Source: Promethearchaeota archaeon (GTDB lineage: Archaea > Asgardarchaeota > Lokiarchaeia > Sigyniarchaeales > SOKP01). From it: a DNA stretch of 64,000 bases. Under the pieces are notes generated by a model, which worked only from the letters and a program-made list of their open reading frames with translations, made no database searches and was not told where the DNA came from. Each line of letters starts with the position of its first letter. Position 1 is the first letter of the stretch. Location: the NCBI GenBank assembly GCA_030599585.1, contig JAUVNS010000001.1, positions 347,118-411,117 on the forward strand, written 5' to 3'. Below are positions 8,938 to 17,689 of this stretch, piece by piece. The position numbers were made by a program, and so were the translations under genes.

Positions 8938-9012
8938 TTTTTTTAATAATGTAATAAAACCACTTTTGAATTTATAATTTAGGACTGTGCTTAAGCTCGG
9001 GATTTAACAATT

Positions 9013-9792
9013 TCAAAGTAATAAAGAACTTAAGGTCTTTTTAGCTAGAGTAAATAAAGTATGCAGATGTTCCTCAGTTAAATGAAAGTGAAGCTCCCAA
9101 TTTTCTTCAGTCAAATAATCGCTAATAGTAAAAATTGCCCCTGCTTCGATGTTTAAACACTTTGCAATCACAAATATAGCAGAAGCTTCCATTTCAACCG
9201 TCAATACGCCTTCATCGCGGTAATGTTTTAATTCAGCTAAAGATTCACGATAAGGTGCGTCAGTCGTCCAACTTGTTCCCGTGTGATAATTTAGGTTCAT
9301 ATCTTTAGCTATTTCGATCAATTTATCAGTCAAGCCACTAGAGGGATGTGAGTACTTCTCGCTTAATGCGTAATGATGCGAAGTTCCCTCGTCTCTAATT
9401 GCTCTCGTGCAGATAATGGTACTACCTAATTGAAGATTTCTTTGTAGAGATCCAGCAGTCCCTATTGAAACAAATGATTTAATACCAAAAGCGTTGAGTT
9501 CTTCCAAGAGAATCCCAACAATTGGAGCTCCGATTCCAAAAGTTCCACAAAGTGCAATTTTTTTGTTAGAATCGTTTAAAAGATAAAAATCCTTTCCAAA
9601 AACATTGTCAACTTTAGTAAGAGAATAATTTTCTACGATGTAATTTAGGATTGTCGGGGAATAACAAATGATTACTCCTTTTGGAGGCTCGATATCCGGA
9701 TATACCCCAAGTTCTTTCTTATACTTCCAGAAATCTACAGCTTGAACAACAGCTCTCTCACGATGTTTATTTGGAAAATTTGGAAATGTCAT
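9013..9792 (-). CDS. Nucleoside phosphorylase (uridine phosphorylase-like)
   Basis: 259 residues of the PNP/UDP phosphorylase family. ALCGTFGIGAPIVGILLEELNAFGIKSFVSIGTAGSLQ contains the phosphate- and ribose-binding GTxGxGxP and GTAG blocks. EMEASAIFVIAKCLNIEAGAIF near residue 200 is the conserved MExxA ribose-binding motif. It cleaves nucleosides with phosphate to base and ribose-1-phosphate (salvage). Pyrimidine versus purine preference cannot be decided. Monocistronic on the minus strand. Confidence 0.87.
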   Translation of the reverse strand: MTFPNFPNKHRERAVVQAVDFWKYKKELGVYPDIEPPKGVIICYSPTILNYIVENYSLTKVDNVFGKDFYLLNDSNKKIALCGTFGIGAPIVGILLEELNAFGIKSFVSIGTAGSLQRNLQLGSTIICTRAIRDEGTSHHYALSEKYSHPSSGLTDKLIEIAKDMNLNYHTGTSWTTDAPYRESLAELKHYRDEGVLTVEMEASAIFVIAKCLNIEAGAIFTISDYLTEENWELHFHLTEEHLHTLFTLAKKTLSSLLL

Positions 9793-9860
9793 ATTTGTTT
9801 TAACGATCTAAAGAATTTGAAACTTTTTGAAAAGGCTAGCTCGTACAAAAATTAGATAGG

Positions 9861-10658
9861 TTATTTCTGAGAGAGATTATGACGAATATTTATTTTTACA
9901 TTTGACTTTAAACTTTTCAAGATCTCCGGGATAATTTTAAAATCGTTCCAACTCAAATCGACACTTTCAAGGTTTGTAAGATCGCTTAGTGTATCTGGCA
10001 AATCAGTTAAATTATTACAACTAAGGTCCAAATTTTTTAAATTCTTCAATAATTCAATGGAGGAAGGAATTTGATATTTTAGGGATATACTTAATTCTGA
10101 TATGTGCTGGTCTTGAATTTTAAACATTACATCGTCATCATAGATCAGTTTACTGTTTGAACTCCAATTAAAACTATTATAATTCTCAATACTAAATTCT
10201 ATATCCAGTAAGAAAGGGACTTCCTCGGAAACTACATCAAGCTTTTCACCTATCTTCTCTAATCTATGAAGATAAATTGCATATAGGTTCTTGTATCGAT
10301 CGATTTTTGGATCATTTAACATTTCTCCAAGGACTTTAAGTAATCTAGATGACTTATCGTTTAATAGAGCCCATTCCAAGCATTTTTCTCCAATATGTAA
10401 ATAATTTTCTAAAATATTTTTAGCGGAAATTATCCTAATCTCTTCAGATTCGTCAGAAATTATACAATTTTCTAATGTTTTAAAAACAATCTGATCTTGA
10501 GTTTTCAGTCTATAGAGAATTTTTAAACTTTCCAATCTGGCGCTAGGCGTATCAGATTTTTCTATGATCGAAATTAGAAACTCAATACCTTCTATCCTGT
10601 TGATTTTATCCTGGAGTATTTTCTGATAGATGGTATTTGGGTTTAGTGTAACTTTCAT
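9861..10658 (-). CDS. Helical-repeat plus leucine-rich repeat protein
   Basis: 265 residues. The first 110 are helical with HEAT-like spacing (SARLESLKILYRLKTQD, SEEIRIISAKNILENY). After a less ordered middle part, residues about 200-260 carry three LRRs, for example LKNLDLSCNNLTDLPDTL and LESVDLSWNDFKIIPEIL. No enzyme domain, signal peptide or membrane segment is seen. LRR scaffolds mediate protein binding and are plentiful in Asgard genomes. The partner is unknown. Confidence 0.7.
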   Translation of the reverse strand: MKVTLNPNTIYQKILQDKINRIEGIEFLISIIEKSDTPSARLESLKILYRLKTQDQIVFKTLENCIISDESEEIRIISAKNILENYLHIGEKCLEWALLNDKSSRLLKVLGEMLNDPKIDRYKNLYAIYLHRLEKIGEKLDVVSEEVPFLLDIEFSIENYNSFNWSSNSKLIYDDDVMFKIQDQHISELSISLKYQIPSSIELLKNLKNLDLSCNNLTDLPDTLSDLTNLESVDLSWNDFKIIPEILKSLKSNVKINIRHNLSQK

Positions 10659-10772
10659 TTCGAACGATTAGAGAATAATTGTTATTAAGCTATTTTACTT
10701 ATTTTTTAAAGTTTTAAAATACTTATTAGATTGTTGATTTAAATTAATTACAATTTTAAATTTTAAATTTCA

Positions 10773-13181
10773 GTGAAGAATTTGACTGTTAAAACTCCTT
10801 CCGAACGGATTAGTACTCTCAAAAATAACATGCTATCAAGCAAGTATGAATTATGTATCGAACGCATGAGATTTTTCACTGAGATTTACAAACAATATCC
10901 GGACGATCCCGAAATTATTAAGAGAGCGAAAGCTATAGCACATACTCTAAAAAATATGACCCTTTTTATTAGAGACGAGGAATTACTGGTTGGAAACGAA
11001 ACCAGTAAAAATTTGGGCGAAAAAATCAATCTCGATCTTCAGCGGTACGATAACAGCTTAGAGAAGAGATCAACCTATAAGAAGCTAAGAAGAAGAAAAC
11101 TTCAACCCTTTTTTATCGACGAGCCGGATATTGATGAGTTACTCGAAATAATTCCTTATTGGAAAGGAAAATCGCTATTAGAAGGTCGCATTTTTAAAAA
11201 ATTACGGGAAGAAAAACTAGCCACAGGAGAGGGGAAAATCACTTCCTTAGCTCCAAATGTTTCCATCCAAATTGGACCCACAGAAGGACATGTATGCGCT
11301 GGCTACGAGAAACTCTTAAAACTAGGTTATAAGGGAATTGTTGAGGAAGCTGAACTATTCCAATCCCGCTTAGATAAAGAGAATAAAGAATTTCAAGAAA
11401 AATATAACTTTTACGAAGCTGTTAAAATTTATTACAGAGCGGCAATAGAGTTTTCGCAAAGGTTTTCAGCACTTTCTCTCGAAAAGGCAGAAACTCAAAA
11501 CAACGAAAAACGGAAAAAAGAGCTTGAAATCATAGGAGAAATGATGAAAAAATTTACCGAAACTACCCCAGAAACTTTTTACGAGGCAGTTCAACTCATC
11601 AATTTTACTCAAAATATCATAAATATTACTTACCAGCGAAGTGTTGTAGCCCTTGGTCGTTTAGATCAAATTCTCTGGCCTTACTATGTTCAAGATCTTA
11701 AAAACGGGAAAATTGATAGAGAGGACGCGTTAGAATTAATAGAAGAACTCAATTTAAAATTAACTTGGAATGTTACAATATTACCTACAGACTTTACTTT
11801 AGTAGCTAACGCTCTTGGTCAAAACACACAAACAATTACTATTGCTGGCATGGATTCAAATGGTAAAGACGCAACAAATGAGTTATCTTACCTTTTTCTT
11901 GAAGCGTATAAGAAAGTAAAGGTTTTCACTACTGATCTTTCAGTTAGAATTCATAAGAAAACTCCAAGAGAATTCTTTGAAAACGCGATTAAAGTTTTTA
12001 AACACACTTCAGGTATCGCATTTTATAACGATGAAATTATCGTTCCAGCGCTTCAAAAGACAGGTTATTCTCCAGAAGATGCCCGAAATTACGTTATAAT
12101 CGGATGTGTGGAGCCCACCGGTCAAGGTAACAGTTTTTCAGCAACTGCTAGGATGTTCATAAATCTACCTGGAGTATTGGAATTAACTTTAAATAATGGT
12201 TATAGTAATTTCTCAAAAAATATAGATGGTTTACAGACAGGTAATCCAGGAAAGTTTACCACTTACGATCAATTTTACGATGCTTTTACACGCCAGCTTA
12301 AATTTAACATTGAAAAATCTGTGAAAATTGCTGAAGTAGGAGATAAAATAGTGATGAACTATTTTCAACACCCGATTGTGTCTGCTACGCTTGATGGATG
12401 CTTGGAAAGTGGGAAGGATTACGTATGTGGTGGGGCAAAATATAATTATTCGTCGATTACTGCTTATGGGTTTGCTACTTTAGTTGATTCTATGTATACC
12501 ATTAAAAAAGTCGTTTACGACGAAAAGTTAATGACTTTACCAGATCTTATAGATATTCTCAATTCAAACTTTGAAGATAATGAAGTTTTTCGGCAAAAAT
12601 TAATTAATAATTACGAAAAGTGGGGAAACGATGGTGCTGAGATTGATTCCTTTGCTATTGAATTATGGGATTTATTTACCCAAGAGGTAAGGAAGAATAA
12701 ACCTTTAAGGGGAGGACAATATAATGCGGGAGCTTATTCAATGGGTATCCACGTAATGGAAGGTGTTATAACTCGACCAACAGCTGATGGTAGAAAAGCA
12801 GGAAGACCCATCTCAAATAGTTTATCTCCAGTGAATAGGGTTGAAAAGAATGGAATCACCGCAATATTGAATTCAATCGCAAAATTAAACTACGACTACG
12901 CTATGAACGGAGTAGCTGTTAATGTGCGATTACATCCCCAAAATTTAGAAAGTCAAGAAAACATCGAAAAGTTTTATCACTTGTTAAAAACCTATTTTGA
13001 TAATGGTGGTATGCAGATTCAACCAAATGTGGTGTCAACTGAAACTTTAAAAGACGCACAGATTCATCCTGAAAATTACACAGATTTAATTGTAAAAGTT
13101 GGAGGGTATAACGCAACTTTTGTTGATTTAGGAATTCCGATTCAAAACGACATAATAGATAGATTAGAAAATAAATTTTAG
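10773..13181 (+). CDS. Glycyl radical enzyme (PFL/dehydratase-like)
   Basis: 802 residues, the usual length for glycyl radical enzymes. The active-site motif VIIGCVEPTGQG places the thiyl Cys at residue 445 with the adjacent Glu seen in glycerol/diol dehydratase-, choline lyase- and decarboxylase-type members, not the Cys-Cys of pyruvate formate-lyase. The C-terminal VKVGGYNATFVDL places the radical Gly at residue 778. Conserved blocks IGPTEGHVCAGYEKLL and RPTADGRKAGRPISNSLSP are present. The substrate is undetermined. The start in the track is GTG. A four-cluster ferredoxin follows 27 bp downstream; a dedicated activase is not adjacent. Confidence 0.9.
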   Translation: MKNLTVKTPSERISTLKNNMLSSKYELCIERMRFFTEIYKQYPDDPEIIKRAKAIAHTLKNMTLFIRDEELLVGNETSKNLGEKINLDLQRYDNSLEKRSTYKKLRRRKLQPFFIDEPDIDELLEIIPYWKGKSLLEGRIFKKLREEKLATGEGKITSLAPNVSIQIGPTEGHVCAGYEKLLKLGYKGIVEEAELFQSRLDKENKEFQEKYNFYEAVKIYYRAAIEFSQRFSALSLEKAETQNNEKRKKELEIIGEMMKKFTETTPETFYEAVQLINFTQNIINITYQRSVVALGRLDQILWPYYVQDLKNGKIDREDALELIEELNLKLTWNVTILPTDFTLVANALGQNTQTITIAGMDSNGKDATNELSYLFLEAYKKVKVFTTDLSVRIHKKTPREFFENAIKVFKHTSGIAFYNDEIIVPALQKTGYSPEDARNYVIIGCVEPTGQGNSFSATARMFINLPGVLELTLNNGYSNFSKNIDGLQTGNPGKFTTYDQFYDAFTRQLKFNIEKSVKIAEVGDKIVMNYFQHPIVSATLDGCLESGKDYVCGGAKYNYSSITAYGFATLVDSMYTIKKVVYDEKLMTLPDLIDILNSNFEDNEVFRQKLINNYEKWGNDGAEIDSFAIELWDLFTQEVRKNKPLRGGQYNAGAYSMGIHVMEGVITRPTADGRKAGRPISNSLSPVNRVEKNGITAILNSIAKLNYDYAMNGVAVNVRLHPQNLESQENIEKFYHLLKTYFDNGGMQIQPNVVSTETLKDAQIHPENYTDLIVKVGGYNATFVDLGIPIQNDIIDRLENKF

Positions 13182-13208
13182 ATTTACAACAACTTTAACC
13201 TTAACCGC

Positions 13209-13643
13209 ATGAAAATGGAAAAGTTATTTCCTATAAGTATAAATCCGCAATTTTGCGTCCGGTGTGAAAAGTGTTCTTATTCGTGTTCAACAAAAGCAAT
13301 ATTTTTTCGAGATTCACTTCGATACGTCGATTATAATAAATGCAAAGGATGCTTAAAATGTGTAAGTGTTTGCGAACACAACGCTATAGAAGTAATCTCG
13401 TTAGAAGAGGGACGTTTAATTGATTTTAAAATTGATGAAGAGAGATGTACCGTTTGTAAAAAATGTTTAGAGTCAAATTTCTGCTTTCAAAATTTATTTA
13501 ACCTTTGCGTTGAGTCAGATACAAACAAAGAATACATCGAATTTAATAATAAATTAATGAATAAGTGTTTTAATTGTTTGAAGTGTTTTAAAGATTGTCC
13601 AAACAACGCTATAATCCCAAATATACGTGTTAATGGAACATAA
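13209..13643 (+). CDS. Polyferredoxin with four [4Fe-4S] motifs, partner of the glycyl radical enzyme
   Basis: 144 residues with four cysteine clusters: CVRCEKCSYSC (near 16), CKGCLKCVSVC (near 50), a looser CTVCKKCLESNFC (near 83) and CFNCLKCFKDCP (near 122). There is no radical SAM domain. Glycyl radical enzyme activases often carry such ferredoxin inserts, so this may be a split-off electron donor for the activase. It starts 27 bp after the glycyl radical enzyme stop on the same strand, arguing for one operon. The next genes are convergent. Confidence 0.8.
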   Translation: MKMEKLFPISINPQFCVRCEKCSYSCSTKAIFFRDSLRYVDYNKCKGCLKCVSVCEHNAIEVISLEEGRLIDFKIDEERCTVCKKCLESNFCFQNLFNLCVESDTNKEYIEFNNKLMNKCFNCLKCFKDCPNNAIIPNIRVNGT

Positions 13644-13669
13644 ATCTTATTTAACGAATTTAGTTTACA

Positions 13670-14161
13670 CTACCACTTCGTTTTAGAACCTAATTTAATG
13701 TCTAAGATTGGGGTTCCATTAATCGCATCGAGATTTTTAACAAATAAAGTGGTGCCTTCAATTTTAACTAATTTCACATTGGTAATCCCTATGCGAGATA
13801 ATCGATTAGGCGTCCGAGAAGCGAAAATACCTACCTCTTTTCCATCTATCCCTCGAGAAAAAATAGATCGAATTTTGTGCTGTTTATGAAAATAATATAC
13901 TACAGTAATCCATTCGTCTTCTTCTAATTTGTAAAGAAATTTTCGTTGAGATTCAAAAAGGTGGATTTTAGAGACATTATTTCTACTCCCTTTCAACCCA
14001 AATCCTTCTCCTTTTTCTAATAGATTTTCTACAAAACCGATTGGAAATATCTTAAACGGCTTATTGTTCTGATATAAGCAAGAATGACACATAAATTGGT
14101 CATTAAATTTATCAAGTTCGTCTAATCCTTTTTCCTTTTTACATTTCGTGCAAACTGGCAT
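13670..14161 (-). CDS. TrmO/TsaA-like methyltransferase with N-terminal zinc finger
   Basis: 163 residues. The first 30 hold CTKCKKEKGL and FMCHSC, a four-cysteine zinc finger. The rest matches the TsaA/TrmO (YaeB) fold: FKIFPIGFVENLL, the signature GIFASRTPNRLSRIGIT, and DAINGTPILDIK. TrmO N6-methylates t6A37 in tRNA; archaeal members are commonly annotated only as TsaA-like. The zinc finger is not part of the bacterial enzyme and could help RNA binding. It lies 21 bp downstream of the radical SAM gene on the minus strand, probably in one operon. Confidence 0.8.
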   Translation of the reverse strand: MPVCTKCKKEKGLDELDKFNDQFMCHSCLYQNNKPFKIFPIGFVENLLEKGEGFGLKGSRNNVSKIHLFESQRKFLYKLEEDEWITVVYYFHKQHKIRSIFSRGIDGKEVGIFASRTPNRLSRIGITNVKLVKIEGTTLFVKNLDAINGTPILDIKLGSKTKW

Positions 14162-14182
14162 AGCTACCCATCAGGTTATTGG

Positions 14183-15115
14183 TTAATTTATTAATTTCCA
14201 AAAAGTCTGGTTATTGTAAATTACTTTTTTAATCCTATTTTGCGATGCTAGAGTATTCAATTCAAGTAAAACATCTTGCTCATTAAACTTTTTTGAACTA
14301 AATGTTTCAATAATTTGTTCTTGTCTCATTGGATGTCTTTCAAGCAAAATTTTTAATTCCATTTCAAAATTAGAACTAAAAACGCTAAATATTCCCTGCT
14401 CAGGAAAATTTATATTATTATATTCTCCAAAAACATCGTTTAAAATCGGAATAATGTTTTTATCGGGAATTTGTACCCAACTTTCAGCAGGAGGTCTTAT
14501 TGGAACGTTAATGTCAATTCTATCGGGTTTAATTAGATCTAATTTATTTTTTATTTTTACTAGTTCCTCTTTAGAATCGTTAATTCCCTTCATCAGCATT
14601 ATTTCTATCCAGAATTTACCGTTATATTCTTTCCTAAAATCAATGTATCCTTGAATCATTTTTTCATACTCTATGGAGGGATGTGGACGATTTATTTTAA
14701 CGAATAACTTTTCATCTCCCGCATCCAAACTAGGCAAAACAACGTCAACACTCACTAACTCTTTTCTAACTTCTGGAGAGTATAATAAAGCTCCGTTTGT
14801 AATTACGCAGATTGGTTTGCTTGAGAATTCTTTTGCCTTTAAAATCAGTTTTCCTAAACTTTTGTATAACGTAGGTTCGCCGCTACCTACAAATGTTATG
14901 TAATCAAAATTTTCTTTGTTTTGCTTAATAGCTTCTTCCATTTCTTTATAAATTTCTTCTTTGAGATAAAATTCTCTTCTCTCATTTGTGAAATTAGTCG
15001 TTTTTCCCAATTGACAATATATACACTGAAAATTGCACGTTTTTGAAGGAATCGGGTCGATCCCTAAAGAACTTCCTAATCGTCTACTAGGAACTGGTCC
15101 ATATACATATTTCAT
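14183..15115 (-). CDS. Radical SAM protein, COG0731-like
   Basis: 310 residues. It starts YGPVPSRRLGSSLGIDPIP, a hallmark of this radical SAM group, followed by CNFQCIYCQLG (CxxxCxxC cluster) and VGSGEPTLY (SAM-binding GEP). After the TIM-barrel portion the last 70 residues look like a winged helix (RHPMRQEQIIETFSSKKFNEQDVLLELNTLASQ). Biochemical function is not established for this group; distant relatives include wyosine-synthesis enzymes. It could be considered as an activase for the glycyl radical enzyme nearby, but it is convergent with it and the motif context is not that of activases. Confidence 0.8.
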   Translation of the reverse strand: MKYVYGPVPSRRLGSSLGIDPIPSKTCNFQCIYCQLGKTTNFTNERREFYLKEEIYKEMEEAIKQNKENFDYITFVGSGEPTLYKSLGKLILKAKEFSSKPICVITNGALLYSPEVRKELVSVDVVLPSLDAGDEKLFVKINRPHPSIEYEKMIQGYIDFRKEYNGKFWIEIMLMKGINDSKEELVKIKNKLDLIKPDRIDINVPIRPPAESWVQIPDKNIIPILNDVFGEYNNINFPEQGIFSVFSSNFEMELKILLERHPMRQEQIIETFSSKKFNEQDVLLELNTLASQNRIKKVIYNNQTFWKLIN

Positions 15116-15185
15116 TTTCTTTTTTTATGAAAAAATACGATTCGTAAGCAGAATCCAGAATTTTTTAATTATATCTCTTTAGTTA

Positions 15186-15629
15186 TTATGAACTCACTAA
15201 TCCTTTATAATCCGCTATCGCTAGTTGCAAAGTTCTATATGCTAATTCCGCACAATGTTTGTGATCTTCAGGTAAACCGTTTAACGCTGCGTCAATGTCT
15301 TCTGCCTTTATTTTTTCAGCGTCATCTAACGATTTATTCTCTATGAGAAGAGTTGTTTGACACCCTGTTGCCACTGAAGCTCCACACCCGTCAGTAAGGA
15401 AATTGGCTTTTTCAATAATATTATTTTTTATTTTTAGAAAGAATGACATCGTATCCCCACATGGACCCTCGTAAGATTTAGAAACGGTAATCTCATCTTC
15501 AGAGGGTTTACCCCAGTTTTTAGGATCGTGATATAATTCAACTATGCGTTCGTTATAATCTCTAATTTCTTCTTCATATATGATCTTTTGAAGATTTTCT
15601 ACATACAAGTCAAATTTATCTTTAGGCAT
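15186..15629 (-). CDS. NifU/IscU-like Fe-S scaffold protein
   Basis: 147 residues. The three scaffold cysteines are in place: YEGPCGDTM, LTDGCGASVATG and HKHCAELAYRTL, each in conserved IscU/NifU N-terminal context. These proteins hold nascent [2Fe-2S]/[4Fe-4S] clusters before transfer to apo-proteins. The N-terminus has an extra 30 charged residues compared with IscU. No cysteine desulfurase is adjacent. It stands at the edge of the COG1433/Mrp island, but I see no copy of the island palindrome before it. Confidence 0.85.
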   Translation of the reverse strand: MPKDKFDLYVENLQKIIYEEEIRDYNERIVELYHDPKNWGKPSEDEITVSKSYEGPCGDTMSFFLKIKNNIIEKANFLTDGCGASVATGCQTTLLIENKSLDDAEKIKAEDIDAALNGLPEDHKHCAELAYRTLQLAIADYKGLVSS

Positions 15630-15709
15630 TTAAAATGAACTACTCTTATTAATTATAATTCGGTTAACTAGAACAATTAATGGGTCAAATGATTTTCGAT
15701 TCATTTCGA

Positions 15710-16123
15710 TTAATGCTGTTGGTGATGATGCTCGTGATCGTTATTATCGTCTGCGTCAGTGTGGATTTTTTCTACTCCATAACCTTTACCTCCACCAGGA
15801 GAACAAATGTTTTCTCCACCTTCTAAAGTCCCATCTAAAATCTTGGCAATAACATCGTCAATCTGGCCAGTAACACCCCTTATAACTTCAATACCGTATT
15901 GATTAAAGAAATCAACGGCTCTATGACCAATTCCCCCCGCGATCATACAGGTGGCACCATTTTCGTTAATAAATTTTGGTATACTCCCAATTTCGTGTCC
16001 TGGATTAGGTAACACTTTTTTTTCAACTACTTTGTTATCTTCAATTGAAACAAAAGTAAACTCTGGAGCCCGACCAAAATGTTGCGAAACACTTCCCATT
16101 TCTGTACATATAGCTACTTTCAA
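15710..16123 (-). CDS. NifX/COG1433-family protein with His-rich tail
   Basis: 137 residues of the dinitrogenase iron-molybdenum cofactor biosynthesis family. MKVAICTEMGSVSQHFGRAPEFTFV and GATCMIAGGIGHRAVDFFNQYGIEVI show the RNase H-like NifX/NafY core, here with a Cys in ATCMIAGG and FGR at the cofactor-facing loop. The C-terminus DADDNNDHEHHHQQH is His/Asp-rich and probably binds metal. The start is TTG. A palindrome (16160) and a second imperfect copy lie 36 bp upstream. It may carry an iron-containing cluster; no nitrogenase genes are present. Confidence 0.85.
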   Translation of the reverse strand: MKVAICTEMGSVSQHFGRAPEFTFVSIEDNKVVEKKVLPNPGHEIGSIPKFINENGATCMIAGGIGHRAVDFFNQYGIEVIRGVTGQIDDVIAKILDGTLEGGENICSPGGGKGYGVEKIHTDADDNNDHEHHHQQH

Positions 16124-16159
16124 CTTTTAAATCACTTTTTTTTTATTATGTTTTTTTAA

Positions 16160-16185
16160 GAATAATCATTCAAAATAAATCATTC
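16160..16185. promoter_or_regulatory. Palindromic operator candidate, site 2 (double)
   Basis: GAATAATCATTC at 16160-16171 is identical to site 1. It is followed at 16174-16185 by AATAAATCATTC, which matches at nine of twelve positions. It lies 36 bases upstream of the TTG start of the minus-strand NifX-like gene. Confidence 0.65.
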
Positions 16186-16248
16186 AAATTATTTAAAATT
16201 TTCTAGAATATCAGACTAGAGGACGCCGTCACCAAAACTTTGTCTACC

Positions 16249-16300
16249 TCATTTAGATCCTTGATAGGAGTGATGTACTGAGTTCATTTCCACTAAATGA
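16249..16300. repeat. Inverted repeat in the 16.1-16.3 kb intergenic region
   Basis: TCATTTAG and CTAAATGA (8-bp arms) flank a 36-base loop. The surrounding stretch includes a GC-richer patch (GGACGCCGTCACC) unlike the A/T-rich spacer around it. It may be a decayed gene remnant or the end of a transcript; there is no convincing ORF. Confidence 0.3.
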
Positions 16301-16347
16301 AACCCAAAAAGAGATATTAAACTTAAAAATTAGAACTATGTCAAAAA

Positions 16348-17313
16348 TTACCAGTGGTTTGAAAACAAGGACCAAAAAATATTTCCTTCGCAACCGATAC
16401 AATCCCGGCACTTCTCTTTAATTTCTTTTTCAATAGGGTTTTCGTTAATAAAAACTCCAACGCCTTGGATATTCTTCAAATCTAACACATGGTCAAGGCG
16501 ATTATTAGTAAGCCAAAAATATTCTAATTTTTTAGGACCTTTGATAGGATGAATGCGCTGAATTTTGTTTCCATCTAAAAATAACTCCGTCAGAAAGCGT
16601 AAGTTCTCAAGCCCCTTAATTTCAGTGATATCGTTGAAACTTAAGTATAATCCCTTCAACTTATTAAGGGTGTCCAAGCCTTGAATTTCAGAAATCTGGT
16701 TATGCCCGAGAGACAAGCCTGTAAGATCGGTAAGCGGTTCGAGTTGCTCAATTTTAACGATTTTATTACTACTTAAAATTAAGTCGTCTAAGATTTCAAG
16801 TCCAATAAGCCCTTCAATTCTCTCAATTGAATTGAATTTAAGATTCAAATTTTTCAATGTTTTTAACCGTTCTAAGCCTTCAATTTTACGGATTCGATTA
16901 TGGTGTAAAGAAAGTCTTTCGAGGTTAACGAGCGTATCAAGTCCTTTAATTTCATCAATTTTGTTACGCGAAATATCCAGAAATCTCAACTGTCCCAAAT
17001 TCTCTAACCCTGTTATCCCAGCGATTCTGTTCCGATCTAACCGCAAATATTCCAAATTCGTTAAGGATTCTAAGCCTTGAATTTCGCTAATATCGTTTTT
17101 TTGTAAGGAGAGTATTCGAAGATTTGTCAAATGCTCTAAACCTTCGATGCGAGAAATATGGTTTTCGATAAGATCTAATCGCGATAAACCAGTGATATCT
17201 TGAAGTCCCTCAAGCTCGCTGATGTCGGAAACGCCCAAATTATTCACCCTAAGATATTCGTCTTCTACAAAATGCTTCTTCCCTTTAAAAATAACGTACT
17301 CTTTGTCCGACAT
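16348..17313 (-). CDS. SDS22-like leucine-rich repeat protein
   Basis: 321 residues, almost entirely about eleven 22-residue repeats of the form LxxLxxLxxLxLxxNxIxxIxGL (for example LTNLRILSLQKNDISEIQGL and LKTLKNLNLKFNSIERIEGL). This is the SDS22-type LRR class. A short cap (INENPIEKEIKEKCRDCIGC) ends with a CxxC pair. There is no signal peptide or transmembrane segment, so it is cytoplasmic. In eukaryotes SDS22 repeats bind PP1-type phosphatases; here the partner is unknown. Confidence 0.85.
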   Translation of the reverse strand: MSDKEYVIFKGKKHFVEDEYLRVNNLGVSDISELEGLQDITGLSRLDLIENHISRIEGLEHLTNLRILSLQKNDISEIQGLESLTNLEYLRLDRNRIAGITGLENLGQLRFLDISRNKIDEIKGLDTLVNLERLSLHHNRIRKIEGLERLKTLKNLNLKFNSIERIEGLIGLEILDDLILSSNKIVKIEQLEPLTDLTGLSLGHNQISEIQGLDTLNKLKGLYLSFNDITEIKGLENLRFLTELFLDGNKIQRIHPIKGPKKLEYFWLTNNRLDHVLDLKNIQGVGVFINENPIEKEIKEKCRDCIGCEGNIFWSLFSNHW

Positions 17314-17689
17314 CGCTAAAATACAAATGGTAATTCTCGTTTATAAACGTTTAGACCATACAGTAAACCTAAACTTTAAAAAAATCTATAAAAAATAATT
17401 TTGACTGAGTTCAAAAACTTTAGTTACAGCTAATTTAACACAATCAAACTCATAAAATATTGAAGCTCATTGCTTTCTCAAGATAATTTTTCACTAATCG
17501 TTTATTCTTTAAGAAATATGAAGAGTAATATAAATCAGTCATTTATAATTAAAATATAATTTAGTTTCGTAATACTTAAATATACTGATTAATATTTGTT
17601 ACATAGAGAATAGTGAATGATTATTCATTATTAATTATTCACATTCATATAAAAAAACAAACAAAATAAAATGAGATGATAACAAAATA
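17314..17689. other. Intergenic region with operator cluster
   Basis: This 376-bp A/T-rich gap lies between the divergent LRR and DUF5320-like genes. Apart from the operator cluster at 17614-17648 (listed separately) I see no gene or structured RNA. Confidence 0.4.
17614..17648. promoter_or_regulatory. Palindromic operator candidate cluster, site 3
   Basis: GAATGATTATTC at 17615-17626 is the reverse complement of sites 1 and 2. It is followed by TTAATTATTC and ACATTCAT half-site-like sequences. It lies 63 bases upstream of the DUF5320-like gene that begins the unit containing the DtxR-like regulator. Confidence 0.65.
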
